Assembly (NCBI GenBank): GCA_022592445.1
Contig: JABYQR010000001.1
Location: 517,060-581,059, forward strand
Direction of reading: 5' to 3'
Origin: Cytidiella melzeri
Lineage: Eukaryota > Basidiomycota > Agaricomycetes > Polyporales > Irpicaceae
Length of the DNA stretch: 64,000 bases
In this document: piece after piece, positions 25,932-38,342 of the stretch
Numbering within the stretch: the stretch's first letter is position 1
Layout: every line of letters starts with the position of its first letter
Program-made: the position numbers and the translations under genes
Notes under the pieces: generated by a model
The model's input: the letters and a program-made list of their open reading frames with translations, nothing else
The model's database searches: none
Told to the model about the DNA's origin: nothing

Positions 25932-26590
25932 ATCACTCTTGAGAATTGAGAGGACGGCAGAGGATGTGGAGGGTCCGTGCACAGGACTCGACGCAAGAAC
26001 GATGTCAGTGCAGTAGCTGAGCTTGCAACCACTGGCAAACGTCACTGTTGCCGAGACAATAAACCAGTCAGAAAGCTTTCGTGATGTGGGTAACAACTGA
26101 CGTTACCGATGCTAACAGACGCTGCCGATGAATATAACCACACATTACAAGCATTGCTTATCCCTTACTTACCCGCCCCTGATTATTTAGCTTGAGATTC
26201 AAGTCGTTTTTTTGTGTAAACGAGAGTACTATTGAAGATGGAATTGGTTTACATTCCACACTTTTCGTGTGCTTCGAACCATCGCATAGTAGAACTCAGC
26301 TGCTGTGTTTAGGGAACAACATTGCGACACTTCGCGATTGGCCCCCAACAGACTACCTAAGAGTAACCCTAGTGTCGTGTACCCTGCCTATGACAAAGCT
26401 GCTCAAACCTGAAGCCGATTGTTTTACTCCAACGTTCGTGACGGTATCGACAATGATATTTACGAGGTTCATAATCTACAGATGTGCAACGAGCAGAGCG
26501 AGATAGTTTGACCGTCGGCAAACGAAAGCAAAGGAATCAAAAGAATAATCAGCTTCGATATCGCCAAAAGCGTCTTCGATGGCGGTTACA
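25932..26590. other. Intergenic region between Vps35 start and Rpb1 end
   Basis: Upstream flank of VPS35 and 3' flank of RPB1. No gene or structured RNA recognised. Confidence 0.5.
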
Positions 26591-29500
26591 TTACTCCCAA
26601 GAAGGAGACGTGTTGTACGTATGGTTGCGTCCAGTTGTCCCGTTTTGATTTTGAGCTGGACTGGACGGAGACCACCGCGGCGACGTAGGGCTGTAAGCAG
26701 GTGATGCAGGCGCTGCCATAAACTAATAAGCAGGAGAGCAAATAAATTATATCTCCAGACAACTTACAGTAGGCAGGAGATGCCGGCGAGTAGGTCGGGG
26801 AAGTGGGAGCTAGGAACATTCAGCGATCAGACAAATCCAAGCCACTATAAACTCACAATATTTCGGGGATGATGGTGAGGCGGGCGATGTAGGCGAGTAC
26901 TTTGGCGACGACGGGGACATCTGCGCTGGAGCTGGAATATCCCGTTAGCATATCTCTGGTTGCTTACATATCAATCGAATACTCACAGGCTGAAATGATA
27001 AGTAGCCAAAGGCGTTACAGTCAGTAAGAACGTATACACAAAGAGAGATGAAGGAAACGCACTGGGTGAATCTGAAGAACAAACGTAGTGAGCGCAAGGC
27101 CGCACCGCAAAGACCGTGAACACTTACAGCGCGGGGATGCGGGGCTGAACGAGGGGCTGGTCGGCGAGTACCTCGGTGACGTTGGGCTGAACGACGGACT
27201 GGTGGGCGAATAACGCGGCGACGTTGGACTGAATGACGGAGAAGTCGGTGAGTACCGAGGGCTTGTGGGTGAGTACACAGGCGAAGTGAGATTGAGAGCC
27301 GGAGATGTGGGCGAGTAGGTAGGAGATGTCGGGCCGCGGTTGCGATCATAGTAGGGAGAGGTAGCATACGGCGAAGTGCTGAAAGGAGAAGTAGCCCCAG
27401 TGTATGGTGACTGTGGCACGTAAGGAGACGTCGGTGAGTACGCATTTGGGGAGCTTGGGCTATATCCAGGCGCGGCCGGTGACATTCCTCCTGCGCCCAT
27501 CGGGCTCTGGAAAGGCATGTATTGAAAGTTTGGAGCGTCGTCTCCGCCATTCGATACCAAGGGTGAGAAGGCCGCAGATTCACTCTTAAAGGTTGCTTCT
27601 GCATTCCACAGAGGTGAATTACTGTCGTAAGGCGTCATGGCTACCTGGCCCGGTGTTATGCCACCATCCACCGAAGCCCCGAGCATATTGCTGTGAACTG
27701 GGATACGATGATCGACTATCACGTCCTTCAACATATCAATATCAAGAGCAACGTCAAAGGCTCCTGTGCCCATGGGCGCCATCTGCCCAAACATGACATT
27801 CTCTGCAATGCCATGGCAGTCGTCCTTCTCGCCCACGGCAGCAGCTTCCATGAGAATCTCTACCGTCTCCTCGAATGAACATCTCATCAGAGCTCCAGTG
27901 TCCGCACGGTTGATACCGTGACGAGTGATCGCCATGAGAGAGCCGCGTTGTGTCATCAAGTCGCAGAGAAGGGCAAGATGGCGGTAGTTGACGTACGAGC
28001 CGTCAAACTCGATAACTCCACGCAACTCCTTCATGATAGCGGTTCGCGCGGCCTCAATGCCGAGAACGTTGAAGATCTCAACACAGTTGTTCGAATATGT
28101 GCGTGCAAAGTCCACACCGTCAATGCACATAACCGTCTTCAAGTTGATACCGTCTGTTTCAAGGACCCACTCTTTGTTTTTGTCGTTGCGAGCCTCGATG
28201 TCTCCGTCCGCCGTTTGACAGATCTTGTCGTGCTCGAGCAAGAAAACTCGCTCAATGCCAGGTACGCCACGAAGACTCACAGAGTTGAGCATGGTGTTTT
28301 CGAGCTGCCGAAGAAAGATGTCCTCTTCCACCGATCCCATACCGTCATCCTCCTTATCGGCTCCGCCAAGCACACGACAGCGAATGATTAGCTTCTCCGA
28401 ATTGTCTTCACTCCAAATTACGAAGAGGTCAGTCTTGAAGCTCTCCGCGATTCGCCCAGCAACGTACGCCATAGTCAATTTACGATCTATCATCTTGGCG
28501 CGGTCCAATTCCAGACGGAGTAGCCACGGGGATTGTAGATGGAGCTTCGACTCGACCTCCTCATCCGGAATCGCGAAGAACGACTCGACAAAGACGCTAT
28601 CCTCTTCGATGATTGTGGCTGACGGGTCGGGATCATACCAGATTTCGACAGCGGCAGTAACAGTCCTCAGCGACGTGTAGGCAAGCTCCTGCTGAACATT
28701 CTTGGCAAGCGTTGCGTCCTTTGCGAGCTCGGGTTCCAGGTAGACTGATAGCGATGGCGTCTTGATGTTTTGAGCCACGTTGATGATTTCCTTCAAACGA
28801 GGCACGCCAAGTGTAACGTTCTTGCTGGAGACACCAGCGTAATGGAAGGTGTTTAGCGTCATCTGGGTTGCCGGCTCTCCGATAGATTGAGCTGCAAGAG
28901 TTCCGCACATCTCTCCTGGATGCGCGAGGGACTGGTTGAACTTCGACTCGACTTCACCCATAACCCATTCAAAAGCCTCCCGGTTTAGGTGATACCTCTC
29001 CAACACCCGACGAGCGGCGAATGTCGCACGAAGATGCATGCGGAACATCAGCGTCGCGTTGGCTTGCCCCTCTACACTGAGAGGATCGGTTCCGCGTACG
29101 ACGATCAAGCGGTTACACAACTCTTTGACAGAGTCGATGATATACGTTGGCTCCAAGTCGCTCGGCTTCCTCCTGTCAATGTGAAAGATCTGAACTGCAT
29201 TTTGCACGATGCGTTGAAGGTTGACCGGAAGATAGCGAGGTGTAGTAGGATCGGAATTGGGGAAGATGAAGTTGCGGAGGAGTCTTCGATCCTCGCACAG
29301 TTGTGCGTACTCTTCGTCAAGCCTGGCTTGCAACTCGAGGGAGCTGTCATCCAAGCCGGCTTGAAGTACACCTGACATGAATCCGCCAGCAGGGTCCGTA
29401 ACATCCACGCGGTAGTCGTGCTCGAACTCTCGGTTGTTAAGAGCGTACGTCTCGATATTCTGGCGCTCAATCCAAGCACCGTCCATCCCATCCTCACCAT

Positions 29501-32500
29501 AGACGAACTGAATGAGATCGCCTAGGGAGTTCCGTACAGTGCCGTCGTAGCATACCGTGACATCTTCAAGTGCCTTGACCAGTCGACGTTGAATGTATCC
29601 CGTCTCGGCTGTCTTGACGGCAGTATCGATCAGACCTTCACGGCCAGCCATAGCATGGAAGAAGAATTCCTGCGGTGTGAGGCCTCGAAGATATGAGTTC
29701 TCCACAAAACCACGAGCCTCCGGACTGAAGTCGTCCTTCGTAAAGTGCGGAAGGGAGCGGTGACGGAATCCGAATGGAATGCGGCGACCCTCGACAATCT
29801 GCTGCCCTACACAGACGGACATCTGGGAAATGTTGATGAAGGAACCTTTCGAACCCGCGACGACCATCTGCTTGACATTGTTGTCCTCCTTCAAGTGCTT
29901 CTGAGCGTACTGGCCGTTCTGATCACGAGCCAAGTTCAGCTGCCGCTCGACCTGGCTCTCGAACGACTCTCGGATAGTCATGCCTGGTTGGGGACGAAGA
30001 CGATCGTGTGCAGCGTCATCGATGATCTGAGCTACATTCTGCTTTCGAGCTGCAATTTCAGCCGTAATGTGCGACATCGTCTTCTTGTCGGCGATGGTGT
30101 CTCCGATGCCAATGCTGAAGCCGTTGTGGAAGAGCCAGTAGTTAACAACTCGCTGCAAACCGGTGAACAGCTGTCGGGTCATCTCTGGACCCTTCTCGCG
30201 GAACACGACATGGATCAGACCACCCTGAGCTGCTCCGACTGTCTTCTTGTCAACAATGCCGAAGATGAGCTCCCCGTTCTCTATCAGCATACCGTCGTCG
30301 AAGACGGGATTTGAAGACTTCGGATCGGGGGATCTGTGAATGTTGATGCCACGGGGGATGCAAAGGCTCAGGAGCTGCTTCCCAGTCCACAACGGTTTCG
30401 GCTTGAGTATCACAGGCGTCGGGATTGTTCCGTCCCACTCGGGAACCCAGAGGAGGATATTCTGCACCTGATTCCAATCTAAGAAGGTGTCGCGCAACGT
30501 GAACTTCCTTATTCCACAGAGCGTATCTTGCACGATAGCCATGACCGGCTTGTTGGCCTGAGGCGAGATGATCTGGCATTGCGAAGAGGTTTGTGAATAT
30601 TTTGACATCGTACGGTAGCTGAGCTTACCTGGCGGGGAACCCATGCAATCTGACTGAGCTCTGCTCTTGTTTCTTCACTCTGTGGTACGCTAAATGGCGT
30701 TAAAAGCCCGAAATAGACGAAGAGAATGAAATGACTCACTGCATGTTCATCTCGTCACCGTCAAAGTCGGCGTTGTAGGGAGGAGTTCTGTGAACAGCTG
30801 TAATAGACGACACCACTAATGATGCGTAGTACTTACACGGAGAGGTTTAAACGGAAAGCTGACAGACAAACCGTGAGTGAGTATCCAAAAGGCATGAATA
30901 GGACGACGCACTTGAGTATGGCATCAGTCTGACTCGATGGCTCATCATACTCATTTTATGCAGGCTCGGCTGTCGATTGAACAATACGAAGCTGAGAAAC
31001 GGCATTGAGTGTTTTGCATGCCAGTCTGAGGTAATACGTACTCTCCATCCTTGAGATGCCGCTCGACGATCCATCCGTACTGAAGGAACGCATCGGCACG
31101 CTTGTTATACCGAAGGTCGATGCGCTCTCCAGTGTCTTTTACAACGTATCGCGCGCCAGGATAGGCCGTAGGCCCATTTCGAACCAGCTCCTGAAGATAT
31201 GCGATGTTGTATGGCGTGACTAAGAGCAAAATCAGTAAGACATCTCCAAGAAAGATGCGCAAATACCTCGTTCCGGGTATGTCAAGTTCATCGCAATACT
31301 CCGGGGGACGCCAACTTCGTCAAGCTCCAAATTTGGATCACCGGTAATCACAGTTCGCGCGGAGAAATCGACACGTTTGCCCATGAGGTTACCACGCAGA
31401 CGTCCTTCCTTGCCCTTCAGCCGCGCACGAATAGCCTTCACAGGCCGACCAGACTTTTGCAGCGCCTGGGGAATACCAGCGATATCGTTATCCATGTATG
31501 TCGCAACGTGAAACTGCCGTAATCCATTAGTTTTTTCTCTCGAAAACCGAGGGTAAAGCCTAGCGATATACCTGGAGCAGCTGCTCAAACTCTGTAATCA
31601 CGTGCGCAGGTGCACCCTCTTGCTCACATCGTCGCACATTAGCGGATGCTTTGATGATGTCACCCAGTTTGTATGTCAAATCATCTTCACTTCGCATCGT
31701 CCCGCCGTCCACGGCTATGCTCGGGCGGACCGGAGGAGGAGGTACGGGGAGCACAGTCAAGATCATCCACTCCGGACGAGCATACTCATCTGAAAGACCA
31801 AGCAGATGAAGATCCGCATCTGACATCTTCTTCAAAGCAGTGTAAACTTCATGCGGAGGGAATAGCCGCTTGTCCGGTTGTAAGCTCTTCACCTCCTGTG
31901 CTCAAGGATCAGAAACTCTGTGAAAGTCACTGCCATAGGTTACAAACCTCGTCATCGTCTTTCGAACGCTTGTATTGAACAAAGAGCTTTAAACCTTCCT
32001 TCCGGATTTGTGGCTGCGCGGCACCACAGCCACCGTGACCGCGTTTCGGTTCGTCGTTGTCAGCACCATCGGTCTCGTCCTTAGGCTCGTCCGTGTCGCA
32101 GACCATCTTGCCCTTGCAGAAGCCCCATACCACTTGCATGCGTGCCTTTGGATCACGGACATGCCTGACCTTGTCTGCAAACGCTGGGTCCGACTTACAT
32201 GTCAATGGGTCACACAAGTGAAGCACGTTCAGTGGGTTGGTGAGGATATAGAGATCAAGACGTTAGCAAACGTTTATCAAGACAAACACTGTCTGGCGAT
32301 GACACAAATGACAAGCAGGGGGGCAATGAACATCGCGCGCAGGCCAAACAAGAATCGCTCATTCTGCGTCACAGGGAGCGTCTTGGGCCAATGATCCAAG
32401 CAAGGCGTTACCCCACTGGAGATCCCGTATTTTCCGCACTCCTCGCTCAGCCCCCCTTTTCACCACGCAACTACGTGTCCAACCAACACCGGACGCATGC

Positions 32501-33136
32501 AATGGCCCACACGGCGATCAAGCGACCGAAAACGCGTGCAGACCTCGTCGCGGGTGGAAGAACGCCTCGATTATCGAGAACGACCGTAGGGCGGGCTTGG
32601 GGTTCTCCGCAATGGAGAGAGCCCCCAGAAAATCGGGTGGTGGGGTGCGAAACGAGTTTACGAAAGGGAGGCAAAACTCACGATATCCGCCTTCAGTCTT
32701 CCACAATTTACACAAATACATTCCAAAATTTTCTTCACTTTCACGATGAAGCCTTTCCGAATATGAGCACCGTTTATGGAAAAGAATAAGCAGGCCACTC
32801 ACCAGGGTGGAATACAGGCCTCGCCAGCTCAATATGACCGAAGTGACCTGGGCACTCAGACATACCCTCTCCGCAAGTCTGACACTTGAAATTCCTGTCT
32901 ATAGTACCTAATCGAGGATCCATTAGCCCGCCTGCTTTGGGCTTATGGGTGGTTTCATCCATGACTTCAGGATGTTCGATCTTCGCGACTGAGTACGCTT
33001 TCTGTGAAAGGGGTGAGATGTTGATTCGGACAACAATGACTCTACCTACGATTTCTTCTGGAGAAAGAATTCCGAACTGGACCTCTTTGACTTTGCGGAT
33101 GGGTGCCGCCGAGTAGGCAAATTGATGGCCCAGCAT
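26591..33136 (-). CDS. RPB1: Rpb1, largest subunit of RNA polymerase II
   Basis: Catalytic subunit that transcribes mRNA genes. ATG at 33136 ([12 protein letters not shown]). The N-terminal zinc site reads [18 protein letters not shown]. The clamp continues after a long intron ([10 protein letters not shown]...CKGKMVC), then [21 protein letters not shown]. The metal-binding active site [10 protein letters not shown] is at 30745-30774. The bridge helix/trigger loop block ([20 protein letters not shown]) is near 28820-28890. The C-terminal domain has YSPTSPS heptads and variants (about 26590-27480), broken by short introns, ending SPSWE and TAA at 26591-26593. All the conserved blocks are present and no lesion was seen. 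Divergent from Vps27, 519 bp between starts. Confidence 0.96.
32194..32681 (-). other. Unusually long intron in RPB1 (488 nt)
   Basis: Donor GTGAGT (minus strand, 32676-32681) follows the [10 protein letters not shown] exon; the acceptor lies just before the codons for SDPAFADKV at 32193. Other introns in this gene and its neighbours are about 50-70 nt. No coding content recognised; it could host a small RNA or old insertion, but no structure was identified. Confidence 0.65.
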
Positions 33137-33655
33137 GGTGGAGAAGCGGCGAGGGTATGTAGGAGAAAGGCGGTGTGAGAATCGACAGGTACGACCGCAA
33201 AGTTATGTAGAAATTATGCTAGAGACAGTCCAAAAGTCTAGATTAGAGTCGTCCACGGGATATTGACCGAGTATTCTTGTCGTAAACTGCTCTTCGGGAG
33301 TCTTTTCGAGCTTTTGTTTCGACACGCAAGCTGAGTCAACCGCGTGCAAATGCGCTGCAGAAACGCGTAGACAGTAAGGAAAGAGCTTGCAAGTCCGTAG
33401 TTAGATGGCCCGGATGAGTGTCGAGATGACAGAGGCGAGATAAGACACCGACGCTGGACGAGGTCGACAACGTCAAGGTGGTTGTTGAGTAAGGCGGCCC
33501 CGACTCCTTGTCACGCTTGCGCCACGTTTCAAGCGGAGAATCAATTAAGCTGCCACTCTGGGCCAGACATTGTCACAGGCTGTCACGCGCATAGGCGTGA
33601 CTTCCTGAGCTCTACCCTCATCGTTGTGAACAGCGACCATCACCTCATTGACAGT
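33137..33655. promoter_or_regulatory. Divergent promoter region of RPB1 and VPS27
   Basis: 519 bp between the two ATGs, no ORF of interest. No specific motif can be assigned with confidence. Confidence 0.4.
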
Positions 33656-36006
33656 ATGGCTTCATATCTCAGCACATTGCTTTGGGGAACATCTCAGCTT
33701 GATGATGCAATTGGTACGCACCGCTTCTTGCCCCATGGTGTGCAAGGCTGATTCTTCGTAGACAAGGCTACATCTGAGACGCTGCCGTCTGGTTCAGAGG
33801 ACATCGCGCTCAACCTCGAAATATCGGACCAAATACGCTCGAAATCGGTTTCTCCCAAAGATGCTATGCGGGCATTGAAGCGAAGATTGAACCATAAGAA
33901 TCCCAACGTACAGTTATTAGCTCTTGGCGTACGTGCTCAATAATGCTGCGCACGCCCCTTGCTGAATTGTCGCTTGGTCTATAGCTCACAGACACATGCG
34001 TCAAGAACGGGGGAGACCCATTCCTAGCAGAAATAGCTTCGCGAGATTTTATGGACAACCTAGTCTCCATATTGAAGATCCCGGTGCTCAATCATGATGT
34101 CAAGAGCAAGATACTGCGTCTCGTTCAGAATTGGGCTATCGCCTTTGAGGGCAAGGGAAATCTGGGATACGTTGGCGAAGTATATAGAACCCTACAGAGC
34201 GAGGGTGCGTTGATTGGTTGCATTGGTGCACTAGTGAGCCTCACATTCGCCTAGGGTTCCACTTTCCACCTCGCGATGCTGTGTCAACCACGTCGGCGAT
34301 GGTCGACACGCAGACGGCACCAGAGTGGATAGACTCGGAATTCTGTCTGCGCTGCCGTGACTCATTCTCATTCACCAACCGAAAGCATCACTGTCGTAAC
34401 TGCGGTCAGGTGTTTGATCAGAAGTGCTCGTCCAAGTCTATGGCTCTTCCACACTTCGGCATCACTCAGGAAGTACGCGTATGCGATAGCTGTCAAATAA
34501 AACTGAGCAAGAAGTCAGGGTACGTATTAAATTATGTGAGCAAATGTAAGTTATTGACATTCGACAGAGTTCATCGTTCATCGCAAAGCGTATCTTCTTC
34601 GCGTCACCGTTCTGCCCGAGAATTTGCGGATGCGGAACTGCAGCGTGCCATTCAACTATCGCTTCAAGAGGTCGGTGCTGCAAGTTCTGCTAGACCCGAA
34701 TATATCCCATCCGCTTCATCATGGCAGACTTCCGAGCCTCCCTTGGTTGATCAACGGACACGCCCTAATGGTTTTTCTTGTGAGGAGGAAGACGATCCAG
34801 ACTTGCGTGCTGCCATCGAGGCCAGTCTTATGGAAGCCAATGCACCCAAGCCCAGTGCTCCAATGAACGTAGAGACACCTCGTGTTGAGCGCTCAGAGTT
34901 CACGTATAATTCTGGGCCAGGTTACGCTCACTCATACCCATCTCATACTCCAACCCCCAAACCGACACTGCCCATGTTACCTAACTATGATTTGGAGCCA
35001 CTGGAGGAGGATGCCATTCTCACTTTTAGTCAAACTGTAGATCAACTTCAGCAGCAGGGTGGACGCGATTTATCGAGATACCCTGCGGTCACGGAGCTGT
35101 ACGATAAAGCCAGTGGTTTGAGACCGAAATTGGCTATGAGTCTGAATGACGCCGGACGCAAAGAGCGTAAGTTTCTGTTCCCTTCTTGTCCGCATTATCA
35201 CCACTCAGCATCTATGTACAGAGCTGCTAGGAGAGATGCATGAGAAGTTGTCGGAAGCTGTCAAATTGTATGATAGGTTGCTTACTGAGCAAGTCTCGCA
35301 CCCACCGTGGCGTGCTGCCGCCAGCGCAAGGCCGATTTATGAACAATCACCTGCAACTTCGTATGGCCAATGGTCAACATCCGCTCAACAGGGTGCGCCC
35401 CCTCAACCACACTCGTTGTATCTCAACCCTCAGTCTATCACTCTTGACCGACAACCTTCTGTACCAAACTCCTACGCCACTTCTCCTGTCGCTGAATCAT
35501 ACCCGCAAGTCACCAGTACTTCGGGTCCCGTATCGATGCCCCTCCAGTCCCCAAGAAACGAGCACGCGCAATTCTCGCAACAGCAGTCTTACGCAGTCGC
35601 ATCCCCACCTCCGGCAGCCCTTTCACAATATCAACCACATACTTATGCTCCTAATGCTCCTATTCAGTCTCCACCTCCACAGCAATATAAACCTTCCACA
35701 TACAATTCGCAAGTTGCCCAACCACCTGCACTACCACAGTCACATTCCCCCCTCAGCAGGCATAATACAGTGGCGTCGTATGCTCCCATGCCGCCTTCTG
35801 CCCCTTCGCAGGCAAAAACACCCGTCCGAGCTAATACTGTGTCACATTCGCATGCACCACAGCAATTGCAGCAGCTGCAACACACCAGCGTTCCTCAACA
35901 GCTTCCCAACTTCCCTGCCGCTCCGACGGCTTCTCCACAAGCGTATGAATCGTATTCTTCCCCACAGCCCGAGCCTCAAAGAGAAGCACTGTTGATTGAC
36001 CTTTAG
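33656..36006 (+). CDS. VPS27: Vps27/HRS, ESCRT-0 subunit (VHS-FYVE-UIM)
   Basis: Sorts ubiquitinated cargo at endosomes. ATG at 33656 ([14 protein letters not shown]). A VHS domain occupies the first 150 or so residues ([30 protein letters not shown]). A FYVE zinc finger follows, with the signature RKHHCRNCG (about 34380-34410) and paired cysteines ([13 protein letters not shown]). Two ubiquitin-interacting motifs come next ([15 protein letters not shown] and [15 protein letters not shown]). A Pro/Gln-rich tail ends in a clathrin box LLIDL immediately before TAG (36004-36006). Short introns interrupt the VHS, the FYVE-UIM linker and the region near 35170. The full architecture suggests an intact gene. 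Confidence 0.93.
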
Positions 36007-36306
36007 ACGTTGTCGGCCTGCTTTGTCAACTTGTATTTTACCCCATAATGCAACCCACTCCCTGACATGTATATATTACTCAATGCTGTGACATGACGAC
36101 TGTTCTCAAAGTCTAAAAAGATTACAACACAGATAAGATATTCACTACCGGCACTAACGGCAGTCTACCAGTCTCAGCTGCAACAACTTGTCTTACAACA
36201 ACCATCACCTCCATGTTTTCACCTCCAACGTTGAACGTTGACGATCCGTTACAGACCTCCTGATAGCTCGAGCACGCAGCTTGTTTAACGCACAATTCGA
36301 GTCGTC

Positions 36307-37947
36307 ATGATGGATCGCAACCTGTCGTCAGCTAGCAGTCTTCAAGTACAGCATTCTTCCCCACTCGAGTCACTTGTGCGCCGAGCTTCATCTCGCAGGG
36401 CGAAAGTCGCGAAGCTAGCAGACGCATTAAGCGTTCAGTACACACCGCCACGACAGGCCCACACCGCAAGCCAAGATGAGGCAACAAATTCACCGCACTC
36501 TCCTTTACTGCATACCCAATTTCGAGGATCTGTGTCGACTTACGACGGATCGATTGCAGGCGATACATCTGGGACATGGGAGTCACCGAGAAGAGCACCC
36601 CAGACAGCATTGACAAGGTGTCTACAATGTCCACGTTTGTGTTGCTACCGTGTGCTCATCGTTCATCACGATGAAGTAGGTCGTATCAGCCTTCCGAGGC
36701 TAGGGCAGTGTCCATGGCATCCCAGTACAGCATCGACTCGCATTCATCTATGCGTGGCGGCGCAATGCTGAGCATGCAACCTGGCAACAATCCCCCTGCT
36801 GTGCCCACCGTCGTTTCGAGCTCCGAAGCAAAAGCTAACACCCCGTCCCTACCTTCGTCGACCAGGATGAGGCAGACGTCTGGAGCGTCCAGCTCCCGAC
36901 CCAGTCCTCCGCCCATAGGCCCGGATGAGCAGAAGCGGCAAGTCTTACTACGAAATTCTCATTCTCATAGTGGCACATCAATCAGGTCTCGTCGACCTTC
37001 GACAGCCTCATCTCAACCGAGACCCACATTTCAACAGACCTCCTCTATTCCCTTACCACGCTCAAACTCGCAGCTGAGCGTGTACACCTCTTATTCCTAT
37101 TATCCTTATGACAGCCAGGCTCCGTCACCTTCAGCTAGTTCTACACATATACCTCCGACCAGTGTCCAACCTAGTCCTACGATAGCCATCCACCCACCAT
37201 CTCCAAGCCAGGACCCCCCGAGATCTCCCACAGCCACCAACGATAAACCAGAAAGCGCGCAAGAGTTCCTGCAGCTCGGCATACAGCACCACCTCGCAAA
37301 TCAGCTCAGCGAATCCGCTTCATGTTTTGAGAAAAGCGCTACTATCGACGGAGGTTGTGGCATGGGCATGCTCATGTGGGGTCTGGCACAAAGACACGGG
37401 TGGGGATGCGCGCAGAGCGAGGCGAAAGGGTTCAAGTGGTTGAAAAGAGCTGCAGAACTGGCGGTTGACGACCTTGAGACTAAGCGGGCTGGAATGGACT
37501 CCGGCGTTGTCAAAGTATGTCTAACATTATCCCAATATTCATCTGGCATCGCTGAGATGCTGCTAGTCGGAGCTGGTACTCGCGATATACGAAGTAGGCC
37601 AGAGTTTCTTCCGTGGATGGGGCGTTGAAAAGGATAAGAAGATGGCAGTTGTAAGTGATTACACAATCCGATGTCGACCAGTCTTCTCAGTATCGCTTGC
37701 AGAAGTACTTCCGTCTAGCATCTGACCTGGGCGACCCTGATGCGCAACAAGAGCTCGCGTTCTGCCTTGCGAACGGGAAAGGATGTAAGAAAGATCGCAA
37801 GGAAGCAGCAAAATGGTATCGGGAAGCGGTCTGTATACGCGCATTCTCTACTGGATTGCGGTCTGATGATCTCATCTTATCCCATAGGTCTCCCAGGGCG
37901 TCAGCGACGTCGGTTTAGCATGGATCTACAAGGAGAAGTTTCAATGA
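36307..37947 (+). CDS. Sel1-repeat (HCP-like) protein with disordered N-terminus
   Basis: The N-terminal 250-300 residues are Ser/Pro-rich and disordered (with LVRRASSRRAKVAKLADALS near the start). The C-terminal part is a conserved Sel1/TPR-like solenoid: FLQLGIQHHLANQLSESASC, GGCGMGMLMWGLAQRHGWGC, GFKWLKRAAELAVDDLE, then QSFFRGWGVEKDKKMAV, DLGDPDAQQELAFCLANG and KGCKKDRKEAAKWYREAV. It ends VGLAWIYKEKFQ-TGA at 37947. Such repeats are protein-interaction scaffolds; fungal relatives include cell-wall/septation and signalling adaptors, but the partner cannot be read here. Introns lie near 36615-36700, 37510-37570, 37650-37700 and 37835-37890. Confidence 0.85.
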
Positions 37948-38342
37948 AGAGCGAGGTTCCTTGGAGATATAGCCTTTAATCGATTAGGTTCAAAGTCATA
38001 CCACATCCTCTCATTCGTCTCAGATACCCAATAACCGAGTTGGAATGACACCAGGCTATTCTACTTCTCAGTTGAACACTGTATGTATTAGTAAAATTGA
38101 AACAAGTCGACTCGTACGAAATCACGCTACTGTCAGGGTACTAACAGGAAGACGCGGCCGGTATTCGACTTGGACGACCAACTACCTGAGATGTGTGCAG
38201 CGAAACGCCCCAGATTGTCAATGGAGCATAGCATCCGCCTCAACAGTCATTTGCCGAGCATAGCCTGGTCTATCGAGAGACATTGGGTCAACGCGCACAT
38301 ATGCTCTAGCTATCGGTATGAGTACAATAAACATCTACACCC
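37948..38342. other. Intergenic region, no gene recognised
   Basis: Convergent 3' flanks of the Sel1-repeat gene and the DUF6534 gene. Short ORFs only. Confidence 0.45.

Noticed and set aside
29745..30314. 189-codon plus-strand ORF
   Set aside because: Antisense shadow of the RPB1 exon; no independent signals.
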